From: Yersinia pekkanenii
GTDB lineage: Bacteria; Pseudomonadota; Gammaproteobacteria; Enterobacterales; Enterobacteriaceae
DNA length: 64,000 nt
NCBI RefSeq assembly: GCF_001152565.1
Contig: NZ_CQAZ01000020.1
Location: forward strand, 30,295 to 94,294
Direction: 5' to 3'
Part shown: piece by piece, positions 21,269 through 32,139 of the stretch
How the letters are laid out: the number at the start of each line of letters is the position of its first letter
How positions within the stretch are numbered: the stretch's first letter is position 1
Translations under genes and position numbers: made by a program
The notes under the pieces: model-generated
Databases searched by the model: none
Seen by the model: only the letters and a program-made list of their open reading frames with translations
What the model was told of the DNA's origin: nothing

Positions 21269-22210
21269 CTATGCACTAACAACCTGTATTACAGAGTCTA
21301 AAGCCTCTCCCGGCTTATCACTGTCGAGCCATTGAACTGAACTCCAGCCCCGCAACCAGGTCATTTGGCGCTTTGCCAGTTGACGTGTCGCACAAACTCC
21401 GCGGTAAACCATTTCGTTGTAATCAATCTCACCGGACAGATAAGACCACATCTGCCGGTATCCCACACAACGAATGGCAGGCATATCCGTATGCAAATCA
21501 CCACGGTCAAAAAGCGCCCTAGCCTCTGTTTCAAACCCTGCATCCAGCATCTGATGAAAACGTAATTCAATCCGCTGATGCAACAGTTCCCGGCTAGCAG
21601 GCGCAATCGCAAATTGGTGAACCCGATAAGGTAAGGCTTCACCCGAAATTTTAGTCAGTTCCGTTAAAGTTTTACCTGAAATAAAAAAAACTTCCAGTGC
21701 TCTGGAGAGCCGTTGGGGATCATTAGGATGAATTCGCGCCGCAGCGACCGGATCTATCTCGGCCAATTGCTGATGTAATACCTCCCAACCCAGCTCTGCT
21801 GCCTGCTGTTCAATACGCTGACGTACTTGAGAGTCTGCGCACGGCAACGGAGATAGCCCCTCCAACAGTGCTTTAAAGTACAACATGGTCCCCCCCACCA
21901 GCAGCGGAATTCGCCCGGCGGCGGTAATGTCGGCCATTGCTTGCAATGCATCTTTGCGGAAATCGGCGGCTGAGTAGGCTTCAGCCGGGTCGCGGATATC
22001 AATCAGTCGGTGTGGTGCTAACGCCAATTCTTCAGCGCTGGGCTTAGCCGTGCCGATATCCATACCACGATAGATCAACGCAGAATCGACGCTGATTAAC
22101 TCCACAGGTAGCCGCTGCCTCAGCGCAATAGAGAGCGCTGTTTTACCGGAGGCGGTTGGCCCCATAATAAAGATTGCCGGTGGCCGGCCTAGGTTTTCAA
22201 TATCATTCAT
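21269..22210 (-). CDS. miaA: tRNA dimethylallyltransferase
   Basis: MiaA adds a dimethylallyl group to A37 of tRNAs reading UNN codons. The P-loop [11 protein letters not shown], the substrate motif [17 protein letters not shown] and [18 protein letters not shown] are present. Length 313 aa. Its first 8 bp overlap the end of mutL, so translation is probably coupled. Confidence 0.97.
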   Translation of the reverse strand: MNDIENLGRPPAIFIMGPTASGKTALSIALRQRLPVELISVDSALIYRGMDIGTAKPSAEELALAPHRLIDIRDPAEAYSAADFRKDALQAMADITAAGRIPLLVGGTMLYFKALLEGLSPLPCADSQVRQRIEQQAAELGWEVLHQQLAEIDPVAAARIHPNDPQRLSRALEVFFISGKTLTELTKISGEALPYRVHQFAIAPASRELLHQRIELRFHQMLDAGFETEARALFDRGDLHTDMPAIRCVGYRQMWSYLSGEIDYNEMVYRGVCATRQLAKRQMTWLRGWSSVQWLDSDKPGEALDSVIQVVSA

Positions 22211-24146
22211 GTGTCAGGGTTGCCAATGCAGCCTTTATATCAATAGGTTGTAATAACCCGGCAGGAGGTGATTGTACCAACTGCGGACAAAGACGTTCAA
22301 CGTCCGTCAATAACTGTATCGCTTGAGACACATTCCATACCTCATGTTCACTGCCAAGATGGCGAGCAATCCATGTGGCCAGAGCATCTGGCGATATCTC
22401 TTCATGCTGCGACAGATAGCCTAACAGTTCCGGTATCAGTTTTTGTAAATTTTGTTGGCGTAATGGTAAAGATACTGCACGTAAGGTCCCTCTTCCGTGT
22501 TCCACTGCCAACTCTATCCCCATAGTAACTAACAATTTCTGATGGCGCAGGCACGCAGCGGCCTCATTTTTATCTAATGTCAGTTTTAACGGGATTAATA
22601 ATGGTTGAGGGCGCAACCCTTCCGCTGGCGGATTTAACTGCGCTTGTTTCAACCAGCGTTCAGCAACGGTTAGTGCCAGTAATGCTACTCCTTGTTTATA
22701 TTCAATCAGAGCATAACAAGGCGGAAGGACCGTTAACACCCGGCCAAAACTGTAATAATCGCCATGACGAGGTTCGTCGGCGGATGCCGAGTGCGGCGTG
22801 GGCGTCGATGCCGCCGCTGCCCGTAATTCGGTTTGATGGCTCGCGCTGGCAGGCTGCACCAGTTGGCGATATAACTCACCTTGCTGCTTTTGATATGGCT
22901 GACCCGCATTAAAGACCGGGGCCGCCTGCTCGCGGGCGGATGAGCGCTCGGACGCTGCCACTCGTTCCGCAGCTAAGGTTCTTTCTGAAGCAGTGGCGCG
23001 TTCTGAAGTCGCTGTTCGTTCTGCCGCTGCGGCTTTCGTCGGCTCTGGTTGAGCATATTTATTAACGCCAGCCGCCACACGATTTTCGGGCTGCCAGCGT
23101 GGTGGGGCTATCTCTTCACCGTCTTCGTTGATATTCAGTACCGGAGTCGCGGTTTGTTGTAAAACCGCGGTGACCGCCTGATAAATAAAGTCATGCACTA
23201 AACGTGCCTGATGAAAACGTACCTCATGTTTAGCTGGATGCACATTAACATCGACCTGACGTGGGTCAATATCCAGATACAAAACATAGGCGGGTTGTTG
23301 GTCGTCTTTGAGTAAATCCTGATAGGCCTGACGGATCGCGTGGTTAATCAACCGGTCGCGCATCATGCGGTTATTAACGTAGCAATATTGCATTTCACTG
23401 AGCGTACGGCTCGCCGCCGGATCGGCCACCCAGCCACGGATAGTTAAATCACCATGTTGCCAGGAGATCGCCAGCGCATGCTGCAAAAACGCCGGGCCAC
23501 AGATACTGGCCAGACGGCGCTCGTGTTGTGAGGTTGCCGTCGCTGCACGGTACTGACGCATTAATTTACCGTTATGGCTCAGGTTGATGGCTACATCAAA
23601 ACGCGCCAGCGCAATACGTCGCACCACTTCATCAATATGCCCAAACTCGGTTTTTTCAGTACGCATAAATTTGCGGCGGGCGGGCGTGTTATAAAATAGG
23701 TCCAACACTTCGAGGGTACTGCCCACCGGATGGGCGGCAGGCTTGATGGTCACCGCCATATCGCGCCCTTCGGCATACGCTTGCCAGGCTTCATTTTGCT
23801 CAGCCGTACGTGAAGTGAGAATCAAACGGGAGACGGAACTGATACTGGCCAGTGCTTCACCGCGAAACCCCATACTGAGGATGGCTTCCAGATCCTCCAG
23901 CGAGCTTATCTTACTGGTGGCATGGCGGGCCAGCGCCAGTGCCAAATCATCTTTGCTAATGCCACAACCATTATCACGGATACGAATCAGCTTCGCCCCA
24001 CCACGTTCAATATCGATATCAATCCGTGTGGCACCGGCATCCAGACTGTTCTCAACCAACTCTTTCACTACCGACGCAGGCCGCTCAACCACTTCACCGG
24101 CGGCAATCTGGTTGGCAAGCTGTGGTGGCAGAATCTGAATCGGCAT
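22203..24146 (-). CDS. mutL: DNA mismatch repair protein MutL
   Basis: MutL links MutS mismatch recognition to MutH and UvrD. The GHKL ATPase domain (about 1-330) shows [29 protein letters not shown] and [10 protein letters not shown]. The C-terminal dimerisation domain (about 460-647) lacks the DQHA(X)2E(X)4E endonuclease motif, as usual for MutH-containing bacteria. The linker is unusual: residues about 373-405 hold an exact six-residue period with ER at 376, 382, 388, 394 and 400. Length 647 aa; E. coli MutL is 615. It lies 15 bp after amiB. Confidence 0.96.
   Translation of the reverse strand: MPIQILPPQLANQIAAGEVVERPASVVKELVENSLDAGATRIDIDIERGGAKLIRIRDNGCGISKDDLALALARHATSKISSLEDLEAILSMGFRGEALASISSVSRLILTSRTAEQNEAWQAYAEGRDMAVTIKPAAHPVGSTLEVLDLFYNTPARRKFMRTEKTEFGHIDEVVRRIALARFDVAINLSHNGKLMRQYRAATATSQHERRLASICGPAFLQHALAISWQHGDLTIRGWVADPAASRTLSEMQYCYVNNRMMRDRLINHAIRQAYQDLLKDDQQPAYVLYLDIDPRQVDVNVHPAKHEVRFHQARLVHDFIYQAVTAVLQQTATPVLNINEDGEEIAPPRWQPENRVAAGVNKYAQPEPTKAAAAERTATSERATASERTLAAERVAASERSSAREQAAPVFNAGQPYQKQQGELYRQLVQPASASHQTELRAAAASTPTPHSASADEPRHGDYYSFGRVLTVLPPCYALIEYKQGVALLALTVAERWLKQAQLNPPAEGLRPQPLLIPLKLTLDKNEAAACLRHQKLLVTMGIELAVEHGRGTLRAVSLPLRQQNLQKLIPELLGYLSQHEEISPDALATWIARHLGSEHEVWNVSQAIQLLTDVERLCPQLVQSPPAGLLQPIDIKAALATLTHE
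22944..23033 (-). repeat. Five 18-bp tandem units inside the mutL linker
   Basis: Five consecutive, diverged 18-bp units each encode a hexapeptide of pattern x-x-(S/A)-E-R-x. The Glu-Arg pair is kept in all five. Unit length is a multiple of three, so gain or loss of a unit keeps the frame. Confidence 0.85.
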
Positions 24147-24161
24147 AGCAGTTCCTTTCGC

Positions 24162-26093
24162 TTACGATTGTGGAATAGTGAGTGTTTGCCCGAGTTGCAC
24201 ATTACCTGACTTAATCTTATTCGCTCGCTCAATCTCGCTCATCGACACACCATATCGAGCGGCAATGGCCGACAGGGTATCGCCGCGTTTTACTTGATGT
24301 TTGATCGGTTTATTTTTAGCCACCACTTGAGCTTTCGGCGCAGCTACCGATACCGTGCGGCCCGATACCGGCACTTTCAAACGCTGACCAACCCAGACCA
24401 CATCATTTTTTAGCGTATTGTTTTGCCGCAACACCGCCATGCTGACACCATATTGACTGGCAATGCCGGATAAGGTTTCGCCACGTTGTACTTTATGGAT
24501 TTGGCTTTTACCCGTGGCAACCGGTTTAGCGGCAGAGACTCTGCCACTTTGCGCATTACTGACAATCGCATCGGGCTGATTAACACTTGAACCTGGTACT
24601 GAAGAATCAACCGCCGCTGTTTCAATTCGCGGGCGGTTTTCGACCTTTGGGTCGGCTTGTAGCGGATGCGCCAGGAAATAACCGCGCAGACCTTTATAAA
24701 TGGCCTGCGCAATCTTCTCCTGATACGCGCTACTGCCAAGCAGCCGCTCCTCCGTACTATTACTGATAAAGCCGGTTTCCACTAATAACGACGGAATATC
24801 CGGTGAACGTAACACCCCAAGGCTGGCGTGTTCAGGCCGACGTTTGTGAATATCGCCAACGCGTTGCAACTCATTCAATACCTTGGTGGCAACGTCATAA
24901 CCTACGCGTTGTGAGTGACCAAATTGCAGATCCAGCACCGCCTGACTCAAATAGGGGTCGGATGCGGTATTAGCCAGTACATCACCCGCACCACCGAGCA
25001 GTTCAGATTGTTTCTCATGCTGCTCCAGCCAGTTACCCATTTCACTGTTGGCACGGCGGTTAGACAGAACCCAAACCGAAGCCCCGGTGGCGCTGCGGTT
25101 TGGTGCCGCATCGGCATGAATCGAAACTAGCACGTTAGCGCCCTGCTTACGTGCCACGTCAGAGCGGCCCATCACCGAAATAAAGTAATCGCCATTACGG
25201 GTCAAAACCGGTTTGAACATCACGTCGTTGTTAAGCAATGTTTCAAGCCGGCGAGCAATAGCAATAGTGACATTCTTCTCTTGAAGACCATTTTGGCCGA
25301 TAGCACCTGGGTCCTGACCACCGTGACCGGCATCAATCGCTACCACTACACGGGAGCTATTGGCGACACTGGCTGTTTTAATCGGGCGTGAGGTATTAGT
25401 CGTGGTGTTTTGACTACTCACCACGACGGTCGGCTTATTATTAAACGGGTTTTTAGCCGCCGGAGCCGTGTCTGAGCGGGTCACTGCTGAGGCAGTATTT
25501 GCCTGCGACGTCAAACGTCCAGCATTAGGGCTAGGTGTATTGGTCTGGTTTAGCGGCGTATTATTTTGGCTTAACGTGGCCGGTGCACCGCCAGTGGAAG
25601 TCATGGTAATGACGACGGTGTAATTACTGCCCGACTGCTGAGTCACGGCACGGGTTTTAACTTTTTGTGTCAGTTCGAGTACCAGACGGGTGCTTTGCTC
25701 ATCTTTCGGGGTGCTGGAGCGAATTCTTTTCAGCAGATTTTGCCCACTGAATTCCAACGGTAAGCCGGAGAGATTGCCACTTTGACGAACATCCAACACC
25801 ACCCGCTCTGGTGAGTTTAACGAGAAAAAAGCGTAAATCGGCTTGCCATCAAAACTGAGTGTCACCTTGCTTTCAGTCGGGCCATTGTTCACCTTAATAT
25901 CAGTTAACTTCATGGCAAATGCGGAAGGCAGAGCAAATAAACTCACCATCACCAACATCACGGCAGTCAATGATCGTTTCCAGAGAACGTTTTTCGTTAA
26001 ACCACTTATTCTTGTTAAACAACCGAGTCTTTTTAAACAGCCAGGTCTTTTTAAACAACCATCTGGTCGCGTCATGCTATGCATCATTATCAC
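24162..26093 (-). CDS. amiB: N-acetylmuramoyl-L-alanine amidase AmiB
   Basis: AmiB cleaves septal peptidoglycan during cell separation, activated by EnvC. Order: hexapeptide-repeat N-terminus, hydrophobic signal ([20 protein letters not shown], ending near residue 60), AMIN domain ([17 protein letters not shown] onward), Amidase_3 domain (about 250-470: [33 protein letters not shown]) and two LysM repeats (about 530-575 and 598-643). At 643 aa it is far longer than E. coli AmiB (445). The start is uncertain: GTG 26093 lies four bases after AAGGA, while ATG 26087 and 26084 lie further away. Confidence 0.92.
   Translation of the reverse strand: MIMMHSMTRPDGCLKRPGCLKRLGCLTRISGLTKNVLWKRSLTAVMLVMVSLFALPSAFAMKLTDIKVNNGPTESKVTLSFDGKPIYAFFSLNSPERVVLDVRQSGNLSGLPLEFSGQNLLKRIRSSTPKDEQSTRLVLELTQKVKTRAVTQQSGSNYTVVITMTSTGGAPATLSQNNTPLNQTNTPSPNAGRLTSQANTASAVTRSDTAPAAKNPFNNKPTVVVSSQNTTTNTSRPIKTASVANSSRVVVAIDAGHGGQDPGAIGQNGLQEKNVTIAIARRLETLLNNDVMFKPVLTRNGDYFISVMGRSDVARKQGANVLVSIHADAAPNRSATGASVWVLSNRRANSEMGNWLEQHEKQSELLGGAGDVLANTASDPYLSQAVLDLQFGHSQRVGYDVATKVLNELQRVGDIHKRRPEHASLGVLRSPDIPSLLVETGFISNSTEERLLGSSAYQEKIAQAIYKGLRGYFLAHPLQADPKVENRPRIETAAVDSSVPGSSVNQPDAIVSNAQSGRVSAAKPVATGKSQIHKVQRGETLSGIASQYGVSMAVLRQNNTLKNDVVWVGQRLKVPVSGRTVSVAAPKAQVVAKNKPIKHQVKRGDTLSAIAARYGVSMSEIERANKIKSGNVQLGQTLTIPQS
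26007..26060 (-). repeat. Three 18-bp tandem units at the amiB N-terminus
   Basis: Units at 26043-26060, 26025-26042 and 26007-26024 encode [12 protein letters not shown] and GCLTRI; a weaker fourth unit (SGLTKN) follows. They lie before the hydrophobic signal sequence and put repeated Cys and Lys/Arg residues in the n-region. Confidence 0.85.
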
Positions 26094-26094
26094 A

Positions 26095-26565
26095 TTATCC
26101 TTGCACAGCAGCTAAGCGGCGCAATACATCAGCACCGGCATCGGAAAGGGCGATCAGGCGGGCTTCGCGCCCTGCGGCCTGATAAGCCAAATGCAGTTCT
26201 ACATCTGCCTGAGGCAGGAAGCCAGCCCCTTGTTGTGGCCATTCCACCAGACAGATTGCCTGTTGGTCGAAGTAATCACGAATACCCATAAACTCCAGCT
26301 CCTCAGGGTCAGCCAGACGATACAGGTCAAAATGGTAAACCGGCCTTGGGGACAAGGCATAAGGTTCAACCAAGGTATAAGTCGGGCTTTTAACATGCCC
26401 AAGGTGGCCAAGGGCCTGAAGGAAACCACGGCTAAAAGTCGTTTTTCCGGCACCTAAGTCGCCGAACAGATAAATTACGCTAGCCCCATTGAAGGCATGG
26501 GCCAAAGTAGCCCCTAATGCAACGGTCGCTGCCTCATCAGGCAGAGGTAAAACGAGTTCTTTCAT
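26095..26565 (-). CDS. tsaE: tRNA threonylcarbamoyladenosine biosynthesis ATPase TsaE
   Basis: TsaE works with TsaB and TsaD to make t6A37 in tRNAs reading ANN codons. The Walker A motif [13 protein letters not shown] and the family motifs [12 protein letters not shown] and [17 protein letters not shown] are present. Length 156 aa. It follows nnr by 10 bp and ends one base before the GTG of amiB, so the genes are tightly linked. Confidence 0.96.
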   Translation of the reverse strand: MKELVLPLPDEAATVALGATLAHAFNGASVIYLFGDLGAGKTTFSRGFLQALGHLGHVKSPTYTLVEPYALSPRPVYHFDLYRLADPEELEFMGIRDYFDQQAICLVEWPQQGAGFLPQADVELHLAYQAAGREARLIALSDAGADVLRRLAAVQG

Positions 26566-26575
26566 TCGGTTATAT

Positions 26576-28090
26576 CTATCTTGCTAACTCAGGATTAACG
26601 TACTTCGGAATAACCGGCAGCAAATCTGTCGCCAGTAAACCTCGGGTGCCTTGAACTTCAGCCAGTCTGTCTGCGGCAACGCCATGCACAACACAACCCA
26701 CACAGGCAGCATCATACAGCACCAGCTTTTGTGCTATCAAACTACCAATAATACCGGACAGAATATCCCCCATACCACCGGAGGCCATACCCGCATTACC
26801 GACATCAGCAATCGCCATCTCGCCTTGCTCACTGGCAATCAGAGTACCAGCCCCTTTCAATACCACCACACCACCATATTGTTTAACGATGTTTCGGGCT
26901 GAAAGTAAGCGGTCACTTTCAATATCAGCGACGCTGCAGCCAAGCAGACGGGCAGCTTCCCCAGGATGCGGGGTCAATACCCAATTCTGACGCTTCAGCG
27001 GATTTATTGCCAGTAAGTTGAGTGCATCTGCGTCCCATAATGCTGGTTTATCACTTTGTTGCAATAAATTCAGAGCATTCCGGCCCCAGTCGGACTGCCC
27101 CAACCCCGGCCCGACCACCAATGCATCAGCCCAGTGGATACCTTGCTCTAGCGTTTCATCGGTTAATTCCTGTACCATCAGCTCCGGGCGAGCCGCCAGA
27201 ATCGGTGCCACATGCTCAATGTGAGTGAGTACTCGCACTAGCCCGGCTCCGCTACGCAGCGCAGCTTCTCCGGCCATTCGAATCGCCCCTCCCAGCCCTT
27301 TATCTCCCCCCACCAGCAATAGCCGTCCGTGTTCTCCTTTATGGGCACAAGGGCGGCGGGGCTTTAGCCATTTTGGTAAATGTTCGGCCGTTATTCGCTC
27401 AATTTGTACCGGCTGAGCTGCTAACCATGGCGTCAATCCCAGATCATTGTAGTGTAAATGCCCCACCCAATCACGAGCCTGACCGGTGAGTAATCCAGGC
27501 TTCAGAGTGACAAAAGTCAGTGTGTGGTCAGCGCGAATGACCGAACCGGGGGCCGCACCGCTATCGGCACTGAGCCCGGAAGGGATATCCAAGGCAATTT
27601 TTACTGCCCGATGGCGATTAGCCGTGTCAATCAGCGTAGCATAAACGCCTTGCGGTGCCGCTCGCAGACCAATACCTAATAAACCATCAATAATTAAATC
27701 GATATGTTGCGGCCATCGAGTATCAGGCTGATTAATCACCCCCCCAACCGCTAACCACTGAGATTGCGCCTGATGAGCTTCGGCAGGCAACGGCCGGTTG
27801 CCTGGACAGGCGATCAGCGTCACGTTCAATCCCGCCGCCCGTGCCCGACAGGCCACAATATAACCATCGCCACCATTGTTACCATGACCACATAAAACCA
27901 GCCAGTGACGTGCTGCTGGATATTGCTTATGAGCCAGTTCGAATGTGGCCTCTCCGGCTCTGAGCATTAGTGAGAATAGGCTCAACGAGCAGTGCGCAGC
28001 AGCCACCGCTTCGTTCTGACGTACCCAGTCCGCAGAAAAAACAGAGTGTGGTAAACTAACACAGATTTGTTTCTTACTATGGTCCGTCAT
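26576..28090 (-). CDS. nnr: Bifunctional NAD(P)HX epimerase / ADP-dependent NAD(P)HX dehydratase
   Basis: Nnr repairs hydrated NAD(P)H. The N-terminal YjeF_N epimerase domain (about 1-220) has [13 protein letters not shown] and [12 protein letters not shown]; the C-terminal ribokinase-like dehydratase domain (about 230-495) has [24 protein letters not shown] and [16 protein letters not shown]. Length 504 aa. The ATG overlaps the ATG of divergent queG in the four bases CATG at 28088-28091. First gene of the long leftward superoperon ending at hflC. Confidence 0.95.
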   Translation of the reverse strand: MTDHSKKQICVSLPHSVFSADWVRQNEAVAAAHCSLSLFSLMLRAGEATFELAHKQYPAARHWLVLCGHGNNGGDGYIVACRARAAGLNVTLIACPGNRPLPAEAHQAQSQWLAVGGVINQPDTRWPQHIDLIIDGLLGIGLRAAPQGVYATLIDTANRHRAVKIALDIPSGLSADSGAAPGSVIRADHTLTFVTLKPGLLTGQARDWVGHLHYNDLGLTPWLAAQPVQIERITAEHLPKWLKPRRPCAHKGEHGRLLLVGGDKGLGGAIRMAGEAALRSGAGLVRVLTHIEHVAPILAARPELMVQELTDETLEQGIHWADALVVGPGLGQSDWGRNALNLLQQSDKPALWDADALNLLAINPLKRQNWVLTPHPGEAARLLGCSVADIESDRLLSARNIVKQYGGVVVLKGAGTLIASEQGEMAIADVGNAGMASGGMGDILSGIIGSLIAQKLVLYDAACVGCVVHGVAADRLAEVQGTRGLLATDLLPVIPKYVNPELAR

Positions 28091-29276
28091 GGCAAACCCC
28101 CTCGATCTGAATCAATTAGCCCAACATATCAAGCAATGGGGGCAATCGCTAGGTTTCCAGCAAGTCGGTATCTGCGATACGGATTTGTCTGCGGAAGAAC
28201 CGCGTTTACAAGCCTGGCTTGATAAACAATATCATGGCGAAATGGCCTGGATGGCCCGTCACGGTATGCTGCGCGCCCGTCCCCATGAATTATTGCCCGG
28301 AACCTTACGGGTAATCAGTGTACGAATGAACTATCTGCCAGCAAAAGCGGCGTTTGCCAGCACATTGAAAAACTCAGCGCTGGGTTACGTCAGCCGTTAT
28401 GCCTTAGGCCGTGACTATCATAAATTATTGCGCCAACGCTTGAAAAGATTGGGTGAACAAATTCAAAGTTATTGCCTTGAGCAACAACAAAATCAACAGG
28501 GCCAAACAGAGCAGCCCACGAGCCAGGCAATAAATTTCCGCCCGTTCGTCGACTCCGCCCCAATAATGGAGCGTTCGCTAGCGGCTAAAGCAGGGATTGG
28601 CTGGGTTGGTAAGCACTCACTAATTTTAAATCGTGAGGCCGGTTCTTGGTTCTTTCTTGGCGAGTTGCTGATTGACCTGCCGCTGCCGGTCGATAAACCA
28701 CAAGCAGAGCAATGTGGTCGTTGTGTCGCTTGTATCACCACCTGCCCGACCGGTGCTATCGTCGCCCCCTATACCGTTGATGCACGCCGTTGTATTTCCT
28801 ATCTGACCATTGAGTTGGAGGGGGCAATACCTGAAGAGTTTCGCTCACTAATGGGCAATCGTATTTATGGTTGTGATGATTGCCAACTTATCTGCCCCTG
28901 GAACCGCTTCTCACAATTAACTGATGAAACGGATTTCAGCCCACGCGCGGTTCTGCACACCCCACAGTTGCTGGATTTATTTAGCTGGAATGAAGAAAAA
29001 TTTTTACGGATAACGGAAGGCTCCGCCATTCGGCGAATTGGTCATCTGCGCTGGCTACGCAATATATCGGTAGCACTGGGTAATGCGCCCTATCTCGATA
29101 CTATTGTGTTGGCATTGGAAGCACGCCGAGGGATTCACCCCATGCTGGATGAACATATTGCATGGGCAATATCACAACAATTGGAAAGACGGTCTACACT
29201 GACGGTGGATGTTCAATCGCCACAGAAAAAACGGTTGGTACGAGCTATTGAGAAGGGCCTGCCACGGGACGCCTGA
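28089..29276 (+). CDS. queG: Epoxyqueuosine reductase QueG
   Basis: QueG reduces epoxyqueuosine to queuosine at tRNA position 34, using cobalamin and two [4Fe-4S] clusters. The cluster motifs are CGRCVACITTCPTGAI (about residues 209-224) and CDDCQLICPWNR (about 261-272). Length 395 aa, slightly longer than E. coli's 379; the extra residues are partly a Gln-rich stretch (LEQQQNQQGQTEQ). The start overlaps the nnr start on the other strand. Confidence 0.95.
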   Translation: MANPLDLNQLAQHIKQWGQSLGFQQVGICDTDLSAEEPRLQAWLDKQYHGEMAWMARHGMLRARPHELLPGTLRVISVRMNYLPAKAAFASTLKNSALGYVSRYALGRDYHKLLRQRLKRLGEQIQSYCLEQQQNQQGQTEQPTSQAINFRPFVDSAPIMERSLAAKAGIGWVGKHSLILNREAGSWFFLGELLIDLPLPVDKPQAEQCGRCVACITTCPTGAIVAPYTVDARRCISYLTIELEGAIPEEFRSLMGNRIYGCDDCQLICPWNRFSQLTDETDFSPRAVLHTPQLLDLFSWNEEKFLRITEGSAIRRIGHLRWLRNISVALGNAPYLDTIVLALEARRGIHPMLDEHIAWAISQQLERRSTLTVDVQSPQKKRLVRAIEKGLPRDA

Positions 29277-29365
29277 CATACCCTTTCACCTAAAGCTCAG
29301 CAAAGCCAAGTGTAGATTTTTTTAACTATTTTTATAATGAATGAACTCAGAACTTTCCTGTGCAT
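29277..29365. other. Gap after queG
   Basis: AT-rich sequence with no recognised gene. It ends at the tRNA terminator. The next stretch, 29396-29620, is also AT-rich and empty apart from a four-codon ATG-TGA frame at 29481. Confidence 0.5.
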
Positions 29366-29395
29366 AAAAATAAAAACACCTTGGCAATCAAGTGT
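29366..29395 (-). terminator. Terminator of the tRNA-Gly operon
   Basis: On the minus strand ACACTTG pairs with CAAGGTGT (one bulged G) around a 5-base loop, followed by TTTTTATTTTT. It lies about 225 bases after the last tRNA. Confidence 0.7.
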
Positions 29396-29620
29396 AAAAA
29401 AAAGTGCAAGTGATCGGTATAACGTTTTTATAGAAAAATATATATAGTTAAATCAAATAGATATAAAACAGGAAATAACGATGAATAAAATATGAACTGA
29501 ACAAAAAAAGAACAGAATCTGTGGATAAGTCTGTTGAAGAAGTTAATACAGTATATGTAGAATGCGGTACAGCGCACGATATGGCTGTGGATAATTAAAA
29601 TAGAATTGATTTGAAAATTT

Positions 29621-29696
<76 letters not shown>

Positions 29697-29781
29697 ATTG
29701 AGATGCTGTTGCACCCTGCTGTTATGACAGCATTTGATATTTACTCTCTGAAACAACCAGTACTAAAAGAAATAAAAAGTT

Positions 29782-29857
<76 letters not shown>

Positions 29858-29957
29858 GTCGCTGCCATACACTATAAAAAACAACGCATCACTTTTATAC
29901 AATTTATTTCTGTTACTGCTTATTTTTTACTACCAATCTCTCCATTGGGCAAGAAAT

Positions 29958-30033
<76 letters not shown>

Positions 30034-30128
30034 TCTGTGCCGTGCTTTAATCACCAAACACTGCCACGACTTCCTGTACTAAATTCATCTTCACATGCTT
30101 GTGAATTCTTCATCGGTACGGGGTGCGC

Positions 30129-30156
30129 ATTATACGAGAAATCCGTTTTGCCGCAA
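30129..30156 (-). promoter_or_regulatory. Predicted promoter of the tRNA-Gly operon
   Basis: On the minus strand TTGCGG (-35), a 16-bp spacer and a perfect TATAAT (-10) are followed by a GC-rich discriminator (GCGCACCCC), as in stringently controlled stable-RNA promoters. The first tRNA begins about 90 bases downstream. Confidence 0.75.
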
Positions 30157-30190
30157 GCCCCTGAAAGCAAAAAAATCATTTTTCTGTTCA

Positions 30191-30231
30191 AGTGCTGGTT
30201 AAAACAGCAATGTGATGTTTTAACCAGCACT
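30191..30231. repeat. Perfect 15-bp inverted repeat between orn and glyV
   Basis: AGTGCTGGTTAAAAC and its exact complement are separated by 11 bases. On the minus strand no T-run follows at once; seven T occur about 14 bases later. It may be the orn terminator or a protein-binding site. Confidence 0.6.
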
Positions 30232-30313
30232 GGGCAGAGCCTATAGCCAAAATCCTTGGGGCAGCAGGTCAGTGAGCAGCTAACAACCGTGCAACTTCAA
30301 GACCGAAGGGAGA

Positions 30314-30859
30314 TTAGGATTGGATAAAATGTTCACGATAATAGGCAAGCTCTGCAACTGATTCGCGAATATCATCCAGTGCCTGATGGGTATTCTGCTT
30401 TTTGAAACCAGACAAGATTTCAGGTTTCCAGCGGCGGGCCAACTCTTTTAGCGTGCTAACGTCCAGATAACGGTAATGGAAATAGGCTTCAAGCTCTGGC
30501 ATGTAGCGGAATAAGAAACGTCGGTCCTGACCTACACTGTTACCACAAATAGGCGAAGTACCTGCCGGAACCCACTGTTTCAGGAATGCAATAGTCTGCG
30601 ATTCGGCATCACTATCACTAAACGGGCTGGCTTTGACTCGTTCAACCAAGCCACTGCCGGTATGAGTGCGCACATTCCACTCATCCATCAGCCCAAGTTG
30701 TTCATCAGACTGATGGACCGCCAGTACCGGGCCTTCTGCCAGGATATTAAGATTAGCATCGGTGACCAAAGTTGCTATCTCGATGATCCGATCCCGTTCA
30801 GGATCAAGACCGGTCATTTCCAAATCGATCCAGATCAGATTATTTTGATTTTCTGCCAT
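30314..30859 (-). CDS. orn: Oligoribonuclease
   Basis: Orn degrades very short RNAs (including pGpG) to mononucleotides and is essential in E. coli. It is a DEDDh exonuclease: [13 protein letters not shown] holds the first Asp and Glu, [11 protein letters not shown] the second Asp, and [14 protein letters not shown] the His and last Asp. Length 181 aa, the same as E. coli. Divergent from rsgA. Confidence 0.97.
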   Translation of the reverse strand: MAENQNNLIWIDLEMTGLDPERDRIIEIATLVTDANLNILAEGPVLAVHQSDEQLGLMDEWNVRTHTGSGLVERVKASPFSDSDAESQTIAFLKQWVPAGTSPICGNSVGQDRRFLFRYMPELEAYFHYRYLDVSTLKELARRWKPEILSGFKKQNTHQALDDIRESVAELAYYREHFIQS

Positions 30860-30977
30860 GATTTTTCCTGCCTGTTAGCGGGTGAGACTACCGAACAAAC
30901 GGTTAATTGATAAAATATTGTGTATCATAGCCCCTTTGGTCGCAACCAGCGATACATGCAGATTCAAGTGAGGCGCA

Positions 30978-32030
30978 GTGAGCAAGAATAAACTGTCCAA
31001 AGGTCAACAACGCCGTGTGCAGGCTAACCATCAGCGTCGGCTACGCACTGATAGAAAACCTGAGTTAGATGACTCTCAGCTTGGCGATGCGCAAGAAGGT
31101 ATCGTAATCAGTCGTTTCGGTCAGCATGCCGATGTTGAAGCCGCCGATGGTGTTCAGCACCGTTGTAATATCCGCCGTACCATTAAATCACTGGTCACCG
31201 GTGACCGTGTCGTCTGGCGTCCGGGCCTGCAAGCACAGGAAGGTGTGCGGGTTAAAGGGATTGTCGAAGCGGTTCATGAGCGAACATCCGTTCTGACGCG
31301 CCCTGATCTTTATGACGGCGTGAAACCGATCGCCGCTAATATCGACCAGATCGTGATCGTATCAGCGATTTTACCTGAACTTTCGCTTAATATTATCGAT
31401 CGCTATCTGGTGGCCTGTGAAACCCTGGAAGTCGAACCACTAATCGTTTTGAACAAAGTCGATTTGCTGGATGCCGATGGCCGTAAATTCGTCGATGGCA
31501 TGATGGATATTTACCGTCGTATTGGCTACAACGTGTTGGAAGTCTCTAGCCAGACTCGCGAAGGGATGGAAGCCTTTGAAAAGGCGCTGGCCGGGCGTAT
31601 TAGTATTTTCGCCGGTCAATCCGGTGTGGGTAAATCCAGCCTGCTGAATGCTCTGTTACCGCCAACTGAGAACGAAATTGTCGTGAATACCGTTTCGGGT
31701 AACTCGGGTCTGGGTCAGCACACTACCACCGCCGCCCGTTTGTATCACTTCCAGCAAGGCGGTGATGTGATTGACTCACCAGGAGTGCGTGAATTCGGCC
31801 TGTGGCATTTGGCTCCGGAACAAATCACTCAGGGATTTGTCGAATTCCGTGATTACCTCGGTCATTGCAAATTCCGTGATTGTAGCCATACCAACGATCC
31901 TGGCTGCGCACTGCGTGAAGCGGTGGAACAGGGCAAAATTGCCGAAGAACGCTTTGATAATTACCATCGGATTCTGGAAAGTATGGAGCAGGCGAAGCCC
32001 CGCAAGACATCGGATAGTGATGAGAAGTAA
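30978..32030 (+). CDS. rsgA: Small-subunit ribosome biogenesis GTPase RsgA
   Basis: RsgA checks late 30S assembly near the decoding centre. A basic N-terminus ([13 protein letters not shown]) and OB domain (about 35-105) precede a circularly permuted GTPase: NKVD (G4), then [12 protein letters not shown] (G1), TTAARL (G2) and DSPGVREF (G3). A zinc-binding C-terminal domain has [14 protein letters not shown]. Start codon is GTG, with GAGG upstream. Length 350 aa. Divergent from orn. Confidence 0.97.
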   Translation: MSKNKLSKGQQRRVQANHQRRLRTDRKPELDDSQLGDAQEGIVISRFGQHADVEAADGVQHRCNIRRTIKSLVTGDRVVWRPGLQAQEGVRVKGIVEAVHERTSVLTRPDLYDGVKPIAANIDQIVIVSAILPELSLNIIDRYLVACETLEVEPLIVLNKVDLLDADGRKFVDGMMDIYRRIGYNVLEVSSQTREGMEAFEKALAGRISIFAGQSGVGKSSLLNALLPPTENEIVVNTVSGNSGLGQHTTTAARLYHFQQGGDVIDSPGVREFGLWHLAPEQITQGFVEFRDYLGHCKFRDCSHTNDPGCALREAVEQGKIAEERFDNYHRILESMEQAKPRKTSDSDEK

Positions 32031-32139
32031 TGTTTTAATCGCGGGTCTCCCCTGTGGTACCCATAACCCAAAATAATGGGTGTTGCTGCTAACTGCGCGG
32101 CAACACCAAGTGAAAGCGTACTTATCTAATGAGGTCTAC

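Noticed and set aside
29481..29495. Four-codon frame with a ribosome-site-like AGGAAA upstream
   Set aside because: Far too short and in AT-rich sequence where such matches arise by chance.
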